Below are positions 18,074 to 27,663 of a DNA stretch of 64,000 nucleotides, in pieces. Position 1 is the stretch's first letter. Each line of letters opens with the position of its first letter. The DNA is from Legionella_C sp048541585 (GTDB lineage: Bacteria > Pseudomonadota > Gammaproteobacteria > Legionellales > Legionellaceae): NCBI RefSeq assembly GCF_048541585.1, contig NZ_CP183303.1, positions 806,001 to 870,000 of the forward strand, written 5' to 3'. Made by a program: the position numbers and the translations under genes. Below the pieces are notes generated by a model, which was given only the letters and a program-made list of their open reading frames with translations, ran no database searches and was not told the origin of the DNA.

Positions 18074-20452
18074 CTAAAATAAATGGTCTTGCTGGTCCTC
18101 TGCGCTGCTGCCTGCACCTGCTACATTGGCACCGCTTCCTTCAGTACCTGCACCTTCTTCAGTAGGTACATCTTGATCACGAAAATATTCAATAATACTA
18201 TTACTTTGATTTTGTCTGGCTAATAATCCTGTTTTAGGATCAATACGAACAGCGACAATATTTTTAGGTTGTGGAAGTGCTCTTTCAGGTATGTCTTGTA
18301 AAGCAATTTTCATAAAATCTATCCACATAGGGAGAGCTAAACTTGCTGCATACTCATGTAAGGATTGAGGGTTATCATAACCAACCCAAGTAGTCACCAC
18401 TAAGTCTGGTGTAAATCCAGCAAACCACGCATCCACTTGCTCATTAGTTGTACCTGTCTTACCAGCTATGTCTTGCCTGTCAAGAATATTAGCTGCGTGT
18501 GCTGTGCCATTTTGTACCACACCTCTTAAAGCCTTAGTCATTAAAAACGCTGTATCGGCCGGAATAACTCTTGGTGCGAGCTCGGAATCATCTTTTTGCT
18601 CGCAATCTTCTTGACAAACTTTAGCAGGTCTTGCCTGTAATAATAATCCGCCTTCATTATCTGTAATATGATCAATTAAATAAGGCTCAATTTTATAACC
18701 ACCATTAGCGAAAACAGCATAGGCAGTTGTTAATTCCATCGGGCTAATTGATAAACTACCAAGTGCTAAAGATAAAGCTTTTGGTAAATTTTCTTTGTGG
18801 AAACCAAATCGTGAAAGATAGTCTATTGTATAGTTAAAACCTAAGTCATCTAAGACACGAATGGAAACCATATTACGCGAACGTACAAGTGCTTCTTTAA
18901 GCCGAGTAGGGCCATTAAAGGTTAAATTATCATTGTGTGGCCGCCATAAGGTTGGTTGACTAGGATCATCAACTACAATCGGAGCATCGTTAACTAAAGT
19001 AGCTAATGTATAACCTTTATCTAGTGCAGCGGCATAAATGAATGGCTTAAAGCTAGAACCAGGTTGCCTGCTCGATTGAGTAGCGCGGTTAAATTTACTC
19101 TTATCAAAATTAAATCCGCCAACTAATGCTTCAAGGGCGCCATCATTAGGATTTAGAGCAATTAATGCTGCTTCAGCCTCAGGAATTTGGCTTAAAAACC
19201 ATTCACCCTGTTGCTGCCTTACATAAACAATATCGCCTTCTTTAAGTATTTGCTTAGCATGAGTTGGTTGTTTGCCGACCCAGCCTTTTTTAAGTGCAGG
19301 CTTTGCCCAAGATAAGCCAGACCATTTTAAAGTAAAAGGCTCATTAAAGCGTGTTAACACCTGTGCTTCTTGACCATCAGCACTTAAGACAACTGCAGGC
19401 TCTAGGCCATTAAAAGCAGGATATTGCAGAAGATACTTACTTAATGCTTCAGGCGATTTATCCTTTATATTTATATTACTAACTGGACCGCGATAGCCAT
19501 GACGACGATCGTAACTGAGTAAATGCTCCGCTACAATTTGGTTCGCTGAGAGTTGAAGAGGGGCTTTGATAGTAGTGTAAACATTATAACCTTTTGTGTA
19601 AGCGGATGGGCCAAAATGATTATAAAGAGATTGGCGAATCATTTCTGCAACATAAGGTGCTGGTACTTCTACTTTAGAACCATGATATTTAGCAGTAATA
19701 GGCTGACTAATTGCTTCTTTATATTGCTCTTCAGTGATATATTTTTCTTCAAATAAACGTTCTAAGACATGATCGCGCCTTTTACGAGCTGCTGTTGGAT
19801 TTACAATAGGATTTTGCGTAGAAGGTGCTTGTGGTAAACCAGCAATCATTGCTAATTCAGCTAAATTTAAATCCTTTAATGCCTTTCCAAAATAAACGTT
19901 AGCCGCGGCACCTACGCCATAGGCACGATTACCTAAGTAAATTTTATTAAGGTAGAGCTCTAAAATTTTTTCTTTGCTTAATTCCCTATCAATTTTAATG
20001 GCAAGTAAAATCTCATTAAACTTACGTAAAAAAGTTTTTTTGCGACTTAGAAAGAAATTTCGCGCCACCTGCATTGTAATGGTACTTCCACCTTGGGACT
20101 TTGTTCCTGTTTGGATCATACGTAGAGTAGCACGCCCTAGTCCAAAAATATCAACGCCTGAATGCTCAAAGAAACGTTGATCCTCAGTAGCTAGTACAGC
20201 ATAGATTAGCATTTTAGGGATTTCATCATAAGTAAGAGGAGTGCGTTTTTTTTCACCATACTCTTGAATTAATTTTCCATCTTGGGTATAAATTCGCAGT
20301 GGAACTTGTAGATGTATAGCATTAAGAGATTCAACATCAGGTAATTGGCTTTCTAAATAGAGATAAAGAAAGCTTATGCCAACAACCAGCAAGAAAAATA
20401 GACTCAAAAGTGCCCATAAACCCTTGCGCCAGAAGTAAATCGCTCTTTTCAT
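18074..20452 (-). CDS. mrcA: Penicillin-binding protein 1A (bifunctional transglycosylase/transpeptidase)
   Basis: PBP1A polymerises lipid II into glycan strands and cross-links them during side-wall growth. The 792 residues show a short cytoplasmic N-terminus, one membrane anchor (about 12-32), the GT51 domain with EDQRFFEHSGVD and GGSTITMQVARNFFLS, an OB-like insert, and the transpeptidase domain with SSFKPF (SxxK), SRN (SxN) and AGKTGTTNE (KTG). The C-terminal tail is a low-complexity Gly/Ala/Glu stretch. Its position facing pilM matches the usual gammaproteobacterial order mrcA/pilMNOPQ, but here a coiled-coil gene lies between them. Confidence 0.95.
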   Translation of the reverse strand: MKRAIYFWRKGLWALLSLFFLLVVGISFLYLYLESQLPDVESLNAIHLQVPLRIYTQDGKLIQEYGEKKRTPLTYDEIPKMLIYAVLATEDQRFFEHSGVDIFGLGRATLRMIQTGTKSQGGSTITMQVARNFFLSRKKTFLRKFNEILLAIKIDRELSKEKILELYLNKIYLGNRAYGVGAAANVYFGKALKDLNLAELAMIAGLPQAPSTQNPIVNPTAARKRRDHVLERLFEEKYITEEQYKEAISQPITAKYHGSKVEVPAPYVAEMIRQSLYNHFGPSAYTKGYNVYTTIKAPLQLSANQIVAEHLLSYDRRHGYRGPVSNINIKDKSPEALSKYLLQYPAFNGLEPAVVLSADGQEAQVLTRFNEPFTLKWSGLSWAKPALKKGWVGKQPTHAKQILKEGDIVYVRQQQGEWFLSQIPEAEAALIALNPNDGALEALVGGFNFDKSKFNRATQSSRQPGSSFKPFIYAAALDKGYTLATLVNDAPIVVDDPSQPTLWRPHNDNLTFNGPTRLKEALVRSRNMVSIRVLDDLGFNYTIDYLSRFGFHKENLPKALSLALGSLSISPMELTTAYAVFANGGYKIEPYLIDHITDNEGGLLLQARPAKVCQEDCEQKDDSELAPRVIPADTAFLMTKALRGVVQNGTAHAANILDRQDIAGKTGTTNEQVDAWFAGFTPDLVVTTWVGYDNPQSLHEYAASLALPMWIDFMKIALQDIPERALPQPKNIVAVRIDPKTGLLARQNQSNSIIEYFRDQDVPTEEGAGTEGSGANVAGAGSSAEDQQDHLF

Positions 20453-20630
20453 ATTAGATTAAGATAATTTGTATAATTATATTGAATTTGCGATTATAGC
20501 GCTATTTCTTATGATTTTGCGAATAATACTATGCATTTATAGCTTAATTTTTCTTTTTAATTTAGATAAAGTATAAATATTGACTGAAGTTATCATAAAG
20601 TTATTCTTAATTTCTATACTTAATAATCTT

Positions 20631-20656
20631 AAAAAAGCCTCTTTAAGAGGCTTATT
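20631..20656 (-). terminator. Intrinsic terminator of the coiled-coil gene
   Basis: A perfect stem AAGCCTCTT/AAGAGGCTT (20635-20643 with 20645-20653, minimal loop) is preceded on the plus strand by a run of A, which reads as a U tract on the minus strand. It lies 38 bases past the stop of the minus-strand gene at 20692 and separates it from mrcA. Confidence 0.75.
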
Positions 20657-20691
20657 TTGTATTAAATTTACCTACCTTTGAAATATCAATA

Positions 20692-21687
20692 TTAGTCCGG
20701 AGTATTACCAATATTACTAAGCCTCGGGGAAAAAGTTGATGCATTAGGTAAGGTAGGGCTATTATTAGTCAGTGCATTAAGCCCAAGGCGGTTAGGAGCT
20801 CCTCCTGGAAAGAAGGCTAAATTTGGATAAAAAGCAGACCGTAAAATCGATTGCGGTCCTGTATTTTCTTGGATCTGTTTTTTTTCTGTTTGCAGTTTAG
20901 CAATTAATTCTTCCGCTTCACTTTGTCTAGATTTTAAATCATTAATCTGGTTTTCAGCTGCCTGAATTGTCTCTTGCTGTATTTGAGATTTTTTTTCTAA
21001 TTGAGTAATTTGTTCATCTTTTGCAGAATTGGATTTAGTTTCTGTAACCAATAACTCATTTAAATTTTTATTGTCTTCTAAGGTTTTTTTTAGTTCTTGA
21101 GCGATTAAGTCTTTCTCTATTTTAAGTTGCTCTAACTTGTTTGTTAAAATGGGTACAAGTAAAATATTTTGATGTTCATTAACAATAGTTTCGATATATA
21201 AGGTTACCTCTTCACTGGTTTTAGCACTAATATTATTAACAAGGTAGTTGGTAACTGTTTCGCCCATAATAGACAATGCTTTTTCCCTGTGAAAATTCCA
21301 TCTGCTAATGAAACGCGCCGCTTCTGTGTCAACATTGTTATATTTTAATTGTACTTTAGTATCTTTACGAATATCTAATAATTCAAAGAGAGTAAGTAGA
21401 AAATTTTTTAAGGTTTCTTTAATTACCAGGGTTTCTGATTCACTTAAAGGTTCTTCTTTTTCAGTAAGCGGTTTTAGCTCGTTAATTACGTAAATAAAAT
21501 AATTTAGACATGAACGCCTAGTTTCATACGTAACAGCTTGTTGTACCAGCTTTGATAGTTCATCGACTAATAGTGAATGAGGCTTTTTTAAAATTTCTTC
21601 TGTGTTATAAGTTTGTGAAGTTTGGGTTTCAGCATAATGGATAATTACACGACCTAGTTTAGTTATAAATTCCTGTAAACGTGACAT
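20692..21687 (-). CDS. Coiled-coil protein of unknown function
   Basis: I do not recognise this 331-residue protein. The first 180 residues are predicted mainly helical; from about 180 to 275 there is a strong heptad coiled coil rich in Glu, Lys, Gln and Leu (for example NKLEQLKIEKDLIAQELKKT). The last 50 residues are Pro/Asn/Ser-rich and probably disordered. There is no signal peptide or membrane helix. AAGGAG precedes the ATG at good spacing, and a clean terminator follows. It sits as a single gene between mrcA and pilM, an otherwise conserved junction, so it is probably a lineage-specific insertion and a possible effector. Confidence 0.75.
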   Translation of the reverse strand: MSRLQEFITKLGRVIIHYAETQTSQTYNTEEILKKPHSLLVDELSKLVQQAVTYETRRSCLNYFIYVINELKPLTEKEEPLSESETLVIKETLKNFLLTLFELLDIRKDTKVQLKYNNVDTEAARFISRWNFHREKALSIMGETVTNYLVNNISAKTSEEVTLYIETIVNEHQNILLVPILTNKLEQLKIEKDLIAQELKKTLEDNKNLNELLVTETKSNSAKDEQITQLEKKSQIQQETIQAAENQINDLKSRQSEAEELIAKLQTEKKQIQENTGPQSILRSAFYPNLAFFPGGAPNRLGLNALTNNSPTLPNASTFSPRLSNIGNTPD

Positions 21688-21939
21688 AATAGCTCCTTTA
21701 CGTAATTACAAGGGTTAATTTCCACTTGTTTAAACACTATATTTAATATGTGCGGTGAGGGCAAGCCTTGAACAATTGAAAAAGATAACAATTAATATGG
21801 CTATTAAAGAGCATAAATAGATTTGCTAATCATGATTAATAATACGTAATGAACAGATAATAATTATTATTAAGTGAAAAGATTTCTTTTTTGTAAATCT
21901 TAAGCTAGCATGCGACATAGACATAGGGAGATGGAGTTA

Positions 21940-22998
21940 ATGTTTAAATTTAAGTCTAAATGCCCCCCTATTTTAGGGGTAGATATTAGTTCAACAGCTA
22001 TTAAAATTGTTGAAATATCAGGGCGTGAAGACTCTCGTACTGTTGAGGGCTATGGCTATCAGTTATTGCCGCCTAATACTATGGAAGGGCACACTATTAA
22101 AGATATTGATGCAGTGAGTCTAACCATCCAAAATATCCTTAATCGCTACCACTTAAAAAGTAAATTAGCTGTTTTATCTGTACCTGATTCTCTAGTAATA
22201 AGTAAAGTTATTCAAGTAAATGAAGGGTTGAATGATTTTGAAATTGAAGAATTAGTTATTATGGAAGCAGATAAATTTATTCCTTTCCCAATTGAAGAAA
22301 TTAATATTGATTTTGAAATAATAGGTCAATCAGCTAGAAATACAGCCATGCTTGATATCCTTGTTGTTGCTTCACGCTCAGAAAATGTGAACACTCGGGT
22401 TGAAGCAGCAACAAAAGCAGGGTTACAAGTCAAAATTATGGATGTTGAGTCTTTTGCTATAGAAAGGGTATGTAATTTGCTCAATAAATTAGAACAGCCA
22501 ATTAATAAAATTACAGCTGTAATTGATATAGGGGCTTTTTTTGCCAATCTTTATGTCCTAAAAAACAATGAAATTATTTTTACGCGTGAAGAAGAGTTCG
22601 GAGGTAGCCAACTGACTGAGACTATTGAACACTATTATCATATTTCTTATGAAGAAGCGTTACGCTTAGAAACACAGCAACAACAAGTACCAGCAGATTA
22701 TCAAACAGAAATTATTACACCCTTTATTGAGACATTAATATTACATGTAAAACGTGCTTTACAATTTTTCTATTCAACCAGTAACTATACAACTATTGAT
22801 CAAATTATATTAACTGGTGGTATTGCTAGAATACCAGAGCTTGCAAAGAGAATTGAAGAAGAAATTAATATCGTTACAATAGCAGCAAACCCTTTTTCTT
22901 ATTTAAATCTTAATAGGAAGTTAAATGCTGAATATGTAGCTAATGATGCAGCTTTGTTAATGATAGCTTGTGGCTTAGCATTACGGCATATGGGTTAA
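21940..22998 (+). CDS. pilM: Type IV pilus inner-membrane assembly protein PilM
   Basis: PilM is the cytoplasmic actin-like ATPase of the type IV pilus alignment complex and binds the N-terminus of PilN. The 352 residues contain the FtsA/PilM opening PILGVDISSTAIKIVEISG, the middle motif AVIDIGAFFANLYVL and the adenosine-binding ILTGGIARIPELAKRIEEE. I start at ATG 21940 (MFKFKSK), with GGGAG and GGAG upstream; open codons reach ATG 21910, but the longer start adds an atypical RHRHRE leader. It begins the pilMNOPQ operon and is close-packed with pilN. Confidence 0.93.
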   Translation: MFKFKSKCPPILGVDISSTAIKIVEISGREDSRTVEGYGYQLLPPNTMEGHTIKDIDAVSLTIQNILNRYHLKSKLAVLSVPDSLVISKVIQVNEGLNDFEIEELVIMEADKFIPFPIEEINIDFEIIGQSARNTAMLDILVVASRSENVNTRVEAATKAGLQVKIMDVESFAIERVCNLLNKLEQPINKITAVIDIGAFFANLYVLKNNEIIFTREEEFGGSQLTETIEHYYHISYEEALRLETQQQQVPADYQTEIITPFIETLILHVKRALQFFYSTSNYTTIDQIILTGGIARIPELAKRIEEEINIVTIAANPFSYLNLNRKLNAEYVANDAALLMIACGLALRHMG

Positions 22999-23003
22999 AT
23001 TTT

Positions 23004-23558
23004 ATGACCAATATTAATTTATTACCTTGGAGAGAATTAAGGCGAGAGCAAGAAAAGCGACAATTTACCACCTTGCTTATAGGTTCTCTTCTTATAGGAA
23101 TTGGAATTGTAATACTCATTAATTATTATGTTCAAGATTTAGTCACTGAACAAATGGCACGAAATCAGCGTCTTCAGGATGAAATTAATACTTTTAATCG
23201 ACAAATTGCGGCAATAAAGCGTCTTAAAGAAGTCAAAGCTGGGTTAATTTCACGAATGAAAACAATACAAGGTCTACAAGAAGGACGTACGCTGACCGTG
23301 CATTTGTTTGATGAGCTAATTAAAGTTGTTCCTGATGGTATTTACCTTACTCAAGTTAAACGAGTAGGAGATACGGTAACATTACATGGCTATGCTGAGT
23401 CTAATACAAACGTCTCTATCTTAATGCGTAACATTGAACAAAGTCCGTGGATTCAAACTCCAGCTCTTACTGAGATTAAGAAAAGCAAAGAGGCAGCTTC
23501 TGAAATTAATAATGAATTTGTTTTAAGTTTTGTAATTAAAGCGAAAAATCCCATATGA
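23004..23558 (+). CDS. pilN: Type IV pilus assembly protein PilN
   Basis: PilN is a bitopic inner-membrane protein of the pilus alignment subcomplex. It opens MTNINLLPWRELRREQEKR, in which INLLPWR is the PilM-binding signature, followed by one membrane helix (about 22-43), a coiled coil and a periplasmic ferredoxin-like domain (VPDGIYLTQVKRVGDTVTL). Its length of 184 residues is normal. ATG 23004 is chosen for this conserved opening, 5 bases after the pilM stop. The stop overlaps the pilO start. Confidence 0.93.
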   Translation: MTNINLLPWRELRREQEKRQFTTLLIGSLLIGIGIVILINYYVQDLVTEQMARNQRLQDEINTFNRQIAAIKRLKEVKAGLISRMKTIQGLQEGRTLTVHLFDELIKVVPDGIYLTQVKRVGDTVTLHGYAESNTNVSILMRNIEQSPWIQTPALTEIKKSKEAASEINNEFVLSFVIKAKNPI

Positions 23559-24157
23559 TGAATAATTTAAATTTAAGTGAATTAACATTAGAAAATGTTG
23601 GCCAATGGCCACCTATAATAAAATACTTAATAGCTGCATCGTTAATAGCGATTATCATCGTCTTTGGTTATTTATTAATAATAAAACAAAATCTTGAATC
23701 ACGTGATAGTTATATAGCGCAGGAAAAAACATTGCGTGAAGAATTTGAAAGAAAACAGCAATTAGCAGCTAATTTACAAACCTATAAAATGCAGTTACAA
23801 ATCATGAATGAGCGATTTGGCACTATGCTAAAACAGCTTCCAGCAGAAAATGAAATGCCAGGTTTATTAGAAGATATCTCCAAAACGGGTATAGCTAGTG
23901 GCTTAGCTTTTGATCTATTTGCTCCCCAAACTGAGGTAAAGCACGATTTCTATATTGAGCTTCCAATCAAACTTACTGTAATAGGCAACTATCATCAATT
24001 AGCTGTGTTTATTAGTCGCATTATTCAAATGAGTCGTATTGTTACTTTACATGATTTTGAGATAAATCCACAGATGGATGAAAAATTAAAAAAACCTATA
24101 AAAGATTTATTAATAATGCAATTAACAGCAAAAATTTATAGATATAAAACCAAATGA
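23555..24157 (+). CDS. pilO: Type IV pilus assembly protein PilO
   Basis: PilO pairs with PilN in the inner membrane. The 200 residues have a cytoplasmic N-terminus, one membrane helix (IIKYLIAASLIAIIIVFGYL, about 22-46), a coiled coil and a periplasmic domain with LPAENEMPGLLEDISKTG and GNYHQLAVFISRI, typical of PilO. The ATG overlaps the pilN stop in ATGATGA, and pilP starts within its last bases, so translation of pilN, pilO and pilP appears coupled. Confidence 0.93.
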   Translation: MMNNLNLSELTLENVGQWPPIIKYLIAASLIAIIIVFGYLLIIKQNLESRDSYIAQEKTLREEFERKQQLAANLQTYKMQLQIMNERFGTMLKQLPAENEMPGLLEDISKTGIASGLAFDLFAPQTEVKHDFYIELPIKLTVIGNYHQLAVFISRIIQMSRIVTLHDFEINPQMDEKLKKPIKDLLIMQLTAKIYRYKTK

Positions 24158-24666
24158 AAATGCAACTATGGCTAAATTTATTTTTGATTTTAATATTATC
24201 TGCTTGTTCAAGTACAAGCGAAGATGATTTAGAGCAATATATTAGCTCAATTAAAATGCGTAAAGTAAGTCCAATTGAGCCTCTACCTACTTTTATACCG
24301 CCAGTAAAATTTATTTATCCTGAGCAGGATAATCGTCGTAGTCCTTTTAAACAAAAAGAAGTAATAGTAACAACCGAACCTGATCAATTTACACCTGATT
24401 TGAAAAGACCTAAGCAGCGTTTAGAACAATTTCCACTTGATGCTTTAAAATTTGTAGGTGTAATAGAGCAGGTGTCTACGATATGGGGGTTAATTAGTCT
24501 ACCTAATGGCGAAATTGTCCGGGTTAAGCCGGGTGATTATATGGGAAAAAATTTTGGTAAAATAATTCGTATTACTGACACCGAGCTTCTTTTAGAAGAA
24601 ACAATTCAAATTGCAGGGAAGTGGCAGAAAAGAAAAATTCAATTTAATTTAAATGCAGGGAAATAG
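24154..24666 (+). CDS. pilP: Type IV pilus lipoprotein PilP
   Basis: PilP is an inner-membrane lipoprotein that links PilNO to the secretin PilQ. It has a lipoprotein signal with LSAC lipobox (Cys 18) followed by SSTSEDDLEQYI, a disordered proline-rich linker, and the small beta domain (LDALKFVGVIEQVSTIWGL ... IVRVKPGDYMGKNFGKI) that binds PilQ. Length 170. It overlaps pilO by 4 bases and its end lies just before pilQ. Confidence 0.93.
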   Translation: MKMQLWLNLFLILILSACSSTSEDDLEQYISSIKMRKVSPIEPLPTFIPPVKFIYPEQDNRRSPFKQKEVIVTTEPDQFTPDLKRPKQRLEQFPLDALKFVGVIEQVSTIWGLISLPNGEIVRVKPGDYMGKNFGKIIRITDTELLLEETIQIAGKWQKRKIQFNLNAGK

Positions 24667-24676
24667 GAGTTTGGTT

Positions 24677-26815
24677 TTGCGTAGGTTTATCGGCGTAGTT
24701 GTACTGTTTGTTAGTTTTTATGGTGCTTTATTTGCTAAAGATAATGTTTTAGTAGGGATAAAAGTTATCCCTTTGCCAAGTGAAAGAGTAAAAATAGATT
24801 TTGTTTTCAGTGAGCCATTAACTACTTTACCTACAAGCTTTATCACCGAAAAGCCCATGCGCTTAGTACTGGATTTTGCACAGGCTATGAGCCAACTTGA
24901 TCAGACAGTAGTGGCTAAAAAAATTAACCTGGGAGTTTTAAGTGACTATATTATCGTAGCAGTTGATAAACGAGTACGCGCCATTCTTAATTTATCTACA
25001 GTAGCTATTTATTCAGGTTATGTTGCTGGCAATATTTATACGCTAACCCTTACAGGTAAAACGCAGCCTGTTTCTGAGCAACGTAAAGAGGTATTTATTA
25101 CTCATAGGCCAGTTAAAGCTCATTTTACGATTAATAATATTGATTTTCGGGGAACGGGTAAGCAAGTTGGGCGAGCCATAATTGATGTTTCAAGTGGTAG
25201 CATACCGGTGGAAATCAAACAAGTAGGTAAGAATATTATAGCCAACTTTATCAGTACTCGTGTTCCTGAACGGTTAATGAAACTTTACGATGTGGCTGAT
25301 TTTCAAAGCCCAGCTCAACTGATAACCTTACGACAAATTGGCAAAAACACGCAGTTAGTTATCAAAAATAAAGGCGACTATGGTCATTTTGCCTATCAGG
25401 TTAATAAGCAATTTTTTATCGATATTTTCCCCTTAACAGCGGAAGAAGTAAGACAGGCGAAATTAAAAAAACAGGTTTATACGGGCAAAGCTATTTCCTT
25501 AAATTTTCAAGATATTTCAATTCGGGCAGTATTGCAGTTATTAGCGGAGTTTAGTGGTTTTAATATTGTAGTAAGTAATGCAGTTGACGGCAAAATTACC
25601 TTACGATTACATGATGTGCCTTGGGATCAAGCACTTGATATTATTCTTAAGACTAATAACCTTGATAAAAGGCAGACTGGTAATATTATCTTTGTTGAAA
25701 GAGCAGATACTTTAGTCAAAAGAGAGCAAGCAGAGCTTAAATCGCAGCAAGTTGTAACTAATTTAGCACCACTACGTTCTGAGTTATTGCAATTAAATTT
25801 TGCTAAAGCAGCAGATATTGCTACTCTTTTAAAAGATAGAAATACATCATTATTATCAAGACGAGGCTCGGTAAGTGTTGATGCGCGTACTAATACTATC
25901 TGGATTCAAGACACAGGTGATCAAATTGAACATATTCGTGATTTAGTCAAACAGCTTGATATTCCAGTTAGACAAGTACAAATTGAGGCACGTATCGTAA
26001 ATGTATCACGTGAAGCTATTAAAGATTTAGGTGTGCGTTTTGGAATTTCTCGGCCGCCACATTTGAGTGGGACGCTAGAGGGTGCTAATGCATTCCAAGT
26101 GCCCCCAGCCTTTGATCCTGTTACCGGAACTCTCATACCAGCGGCAGTTCCCATTGCGCAGCGATTGAATGTAGATTTACCTGCTCCAGTTGCAAATCCT
26201 GCTTCTATAGGTATTGCATTAGCTAAGCTTGGTGATGATATTTTGCTAGATTTAGAACTTTCTGCGTTAGAAAGTGAGGATAAAGCAGACATTATTGCTA
26301 GCCCACGATTAATGACGACCAATCAACAAGCAGCTTTAATTGAGTCAGGTGAAGAAATACCTTATCAGGAAGCTACATCAAGCGGGGCTACAGCAGTTGC
26401 CTTTAAAAAGGCAGTTTTAAGTTTAAAAGTAACCCCTCAGATTACACCTGATAATAAGATACTTTTAGATTTACAGATTAACCAAGATACACCTTCCCCA
26501 CGTTTAGTAAATGGGGTGCCAGCTATTTTGACTAAACAAATTCAGACTAGCGTTTTAGTAAATAATGGCCAAACAGTCGTATTAGGTGGTATTTATCAAC
26601 AAGAAAAAGATAGTACTATTAATCGGGTGCCTTTTTTAGGTGAATTACCTGGTATTGGCGTTTTATTTCGTAATAAACATTCAAGAATTAGAAATGAAGA
26701 GTTGCTCATTTTCATTACTCCAAGGATAATAACGGATAATTTATCCATTTTGGCAGTAAATGGACGAGGCATTGAATTAGATAAATTTGGAAAGCCAATT
26801 AATGTTTATAAATAA
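24677..26815 (+). CDS. pilQ: Type IV pilus secretin PilQ
   Basis: PilQ forms the outer-membrane channel for the pilus. A signal peptide (RFIGVVVLFVSFYGALFA) is followed by two AMIN-like peptidoglycan-binding domains, an STN/N0 domain (ISLNFQDISIRAVLQLLAEF), an N1 domain and the secretin core with VPFLGELPGIGVLFRNK near the end. The start is uncertain: AGGAG at 24665-24669 best fits TTG 24677, while an ATG at 24653 overlaps pilP without a ribosome site. Either gives about 713-720 residues. It closes pilMNOPQ; a repeat-containing gap then leads to aroK. Confidence 0.92.
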   Translation: MRRFIGVVVLFVSFYGALFAKDNVLVGIKVIPLPSERVKIDFVFSEPLTTLPTSFITEKPMRLVLDFAQAMSQLDQTVVAKKINLGVLSDYIIVAVDKRVRAILNLSTVAIYSGYVAGNIYTLTLTGKTQPVSEQRKEVFITHRPVKAHFTINNIDFRGTGKQVGRAIIDVSSGSIPVEIKQVGKNIIANFISTRVPERLMKLYDVADFQSPAQLITLRQIGKNTQLVIKNKGDYGHFAYQVNKQFFIDIFPLTAEEVRQAKLKKQVYTGKAISLNFQDISIRAVLQLLAEFSGFNIVVSNAVDGKITLRLHDVPWDQALDIILKTNNLDKRQTGNIIFVERADTLVKREQAELKSQQVVTNLAPLRSELLQLNFAKAADIATLLKDRNTSLLSRRGSVSVDARTNTIWIQDTGDQIEHIRDLVKQLDIPVRQVQIEARIVNVSREAIKDLGVRFGISRPPHLSGTLEGANAFQVPPAFDPVTGTLIPAAVPIAQRLNVDLPAPVANPASIGIALAKLGDDILLDLELSALESEDKADIIASPRLMTTNQQAALIESGEEIPYQEATSSGATAVAFKKAVLSLKVTPQITPDNKILLDLQINQDTPSPRLVNGVPAILTKQIQTSVLVNNGQTVVLGGIYQQEKDSTINRVPFLGELPGIGVLFRNKHSRIRNEELLIFITPRIITDNLSILAVNGRGIELDKFGKPINVYK

Positions 26816-26966
26816 ATTTCTTGAATAAACACCAAGAAGTTAATAATAATTTGCAATTTTTAATCGGTTGTATAGCTACTATTTTATATATTTAGTAATT
26901 TATGAAGCATAATTTATAATAAAATGAGCCTAAAGTTATTGAACGTAAGCAAAATGAAAGTAATCC

Positions 26967-27056
26967 TATAGCGTTATTCACTAAACTTTAGACAAAGCAC
27001 TGGTGGCTAAGCCATAGGTGCTGTCCATATTGTATAAAGTTTAGTAGATGCTATAT
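26967..27056. repeat. Palindromic repeat element D, copy 1
   Basis: This 90-base inverted repeat has ends TATAGCGTTATTCACTAAAC and, reverse-complemented from the right, TATAGCATCTACTAAACTTT. A longer copy at 35795-35920 has matching ends in the opposite orientation, including shared internal TTTAGACAA and GTATAAAGTTTAGT. It lies in the 26816-27135 gap between pilQ and aroK, which otherwise shows only AT-rich sequence and presumably the aroK promoter. Confidence 0.65.
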
Positions 27057-27135
27057 ATAGGCTTTGGGTATTAAGTTAATCAAAAAGAATTGTTTGTTTA
27101 CAATTCTCAATTAGCAAAGAGGTATATGATCAAAA

Positions 27136-27663
27136 ATGAGCATAGTTAAAGTACGTAACATTTTTTTAATTGGGCCTATGGGAGCAGGAAAAAGCACTAT
27201 TGGCCGTACTTTGGCAAAAGAGCTCAAATTAGAGTTCTTTGATTCTGACGAAGTAATTGAAGAACGTGCCGGGGCAGATATATCCTGGATATTTGATATC
27301 GAGGGAGAAGAAGGATTTCGTCGGCGTGAGCAAAAGGTAATTGATGAGTTAACTCAAAAAACCAATATTGTTTTAGCTACCGGCGGTGGGGTAGTAATGA
27401 CTCCTGAAAATCGTAATGCCTTAGCTGGCCGGGGTACGGTCATTTATCTTAAAACGTCCTTACAACAACAGTTTGAGCGTACTAAACGTGATACTAAAAG
27501 GCCTCTTTTACAAACAGATAACTTGGAAAGTCGCCTAGAAATGTTGCGTGATGAGCGTGAACCCTATTATGAAGAGTTGGCAGATATTAGCTTTGAGACA
27601 GATAAGCTAACTGTTAAAGCTGTTGCTAATAATATTATTAAATATATCTATGGCGAACTTTGA
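27136..27663 (+). CDS. aroK: Shikimate kinase
   Basis: AroK phosphorylates shikimate at the 3-hydroxyl in the aromatic amino acid pathway. The 175-residue protein has the P-loop GPMGAGKST (13-21), the shikimate-binding DSDEVIEERAGADISWIF and GEEGFRRREQKVI, and ATGGGVVMTPENRNAL, all diagnostic. aroB starts 14 bases before its stop. aroK-aroB behind pilQ is the conserved gammaproteobacterial arrangement. Confidence 0.95.
   Translation: MSIVKVRNIFLIGPMGAGKSTIGRTLAKELKLEFFDSDEVIEERAGADISWIFDIEGEEGFRRREQKVIDELTQKTNIVLATGGGVVMTPENRNALAGRGTVIYLKTSLQQQFERTKRDTKRPLLQTDNLESRLEMLRDEREPYYEELADISFETDKLTVKAVANNIIKYIYGEL

Noticed and set aside
25921..26322. 133-codon minus-strand frame in pilQ
   Set aside because: It is antisense to the secretin domain; the Ser/Ala/Gly-rich translation is typical of a shadow frame.
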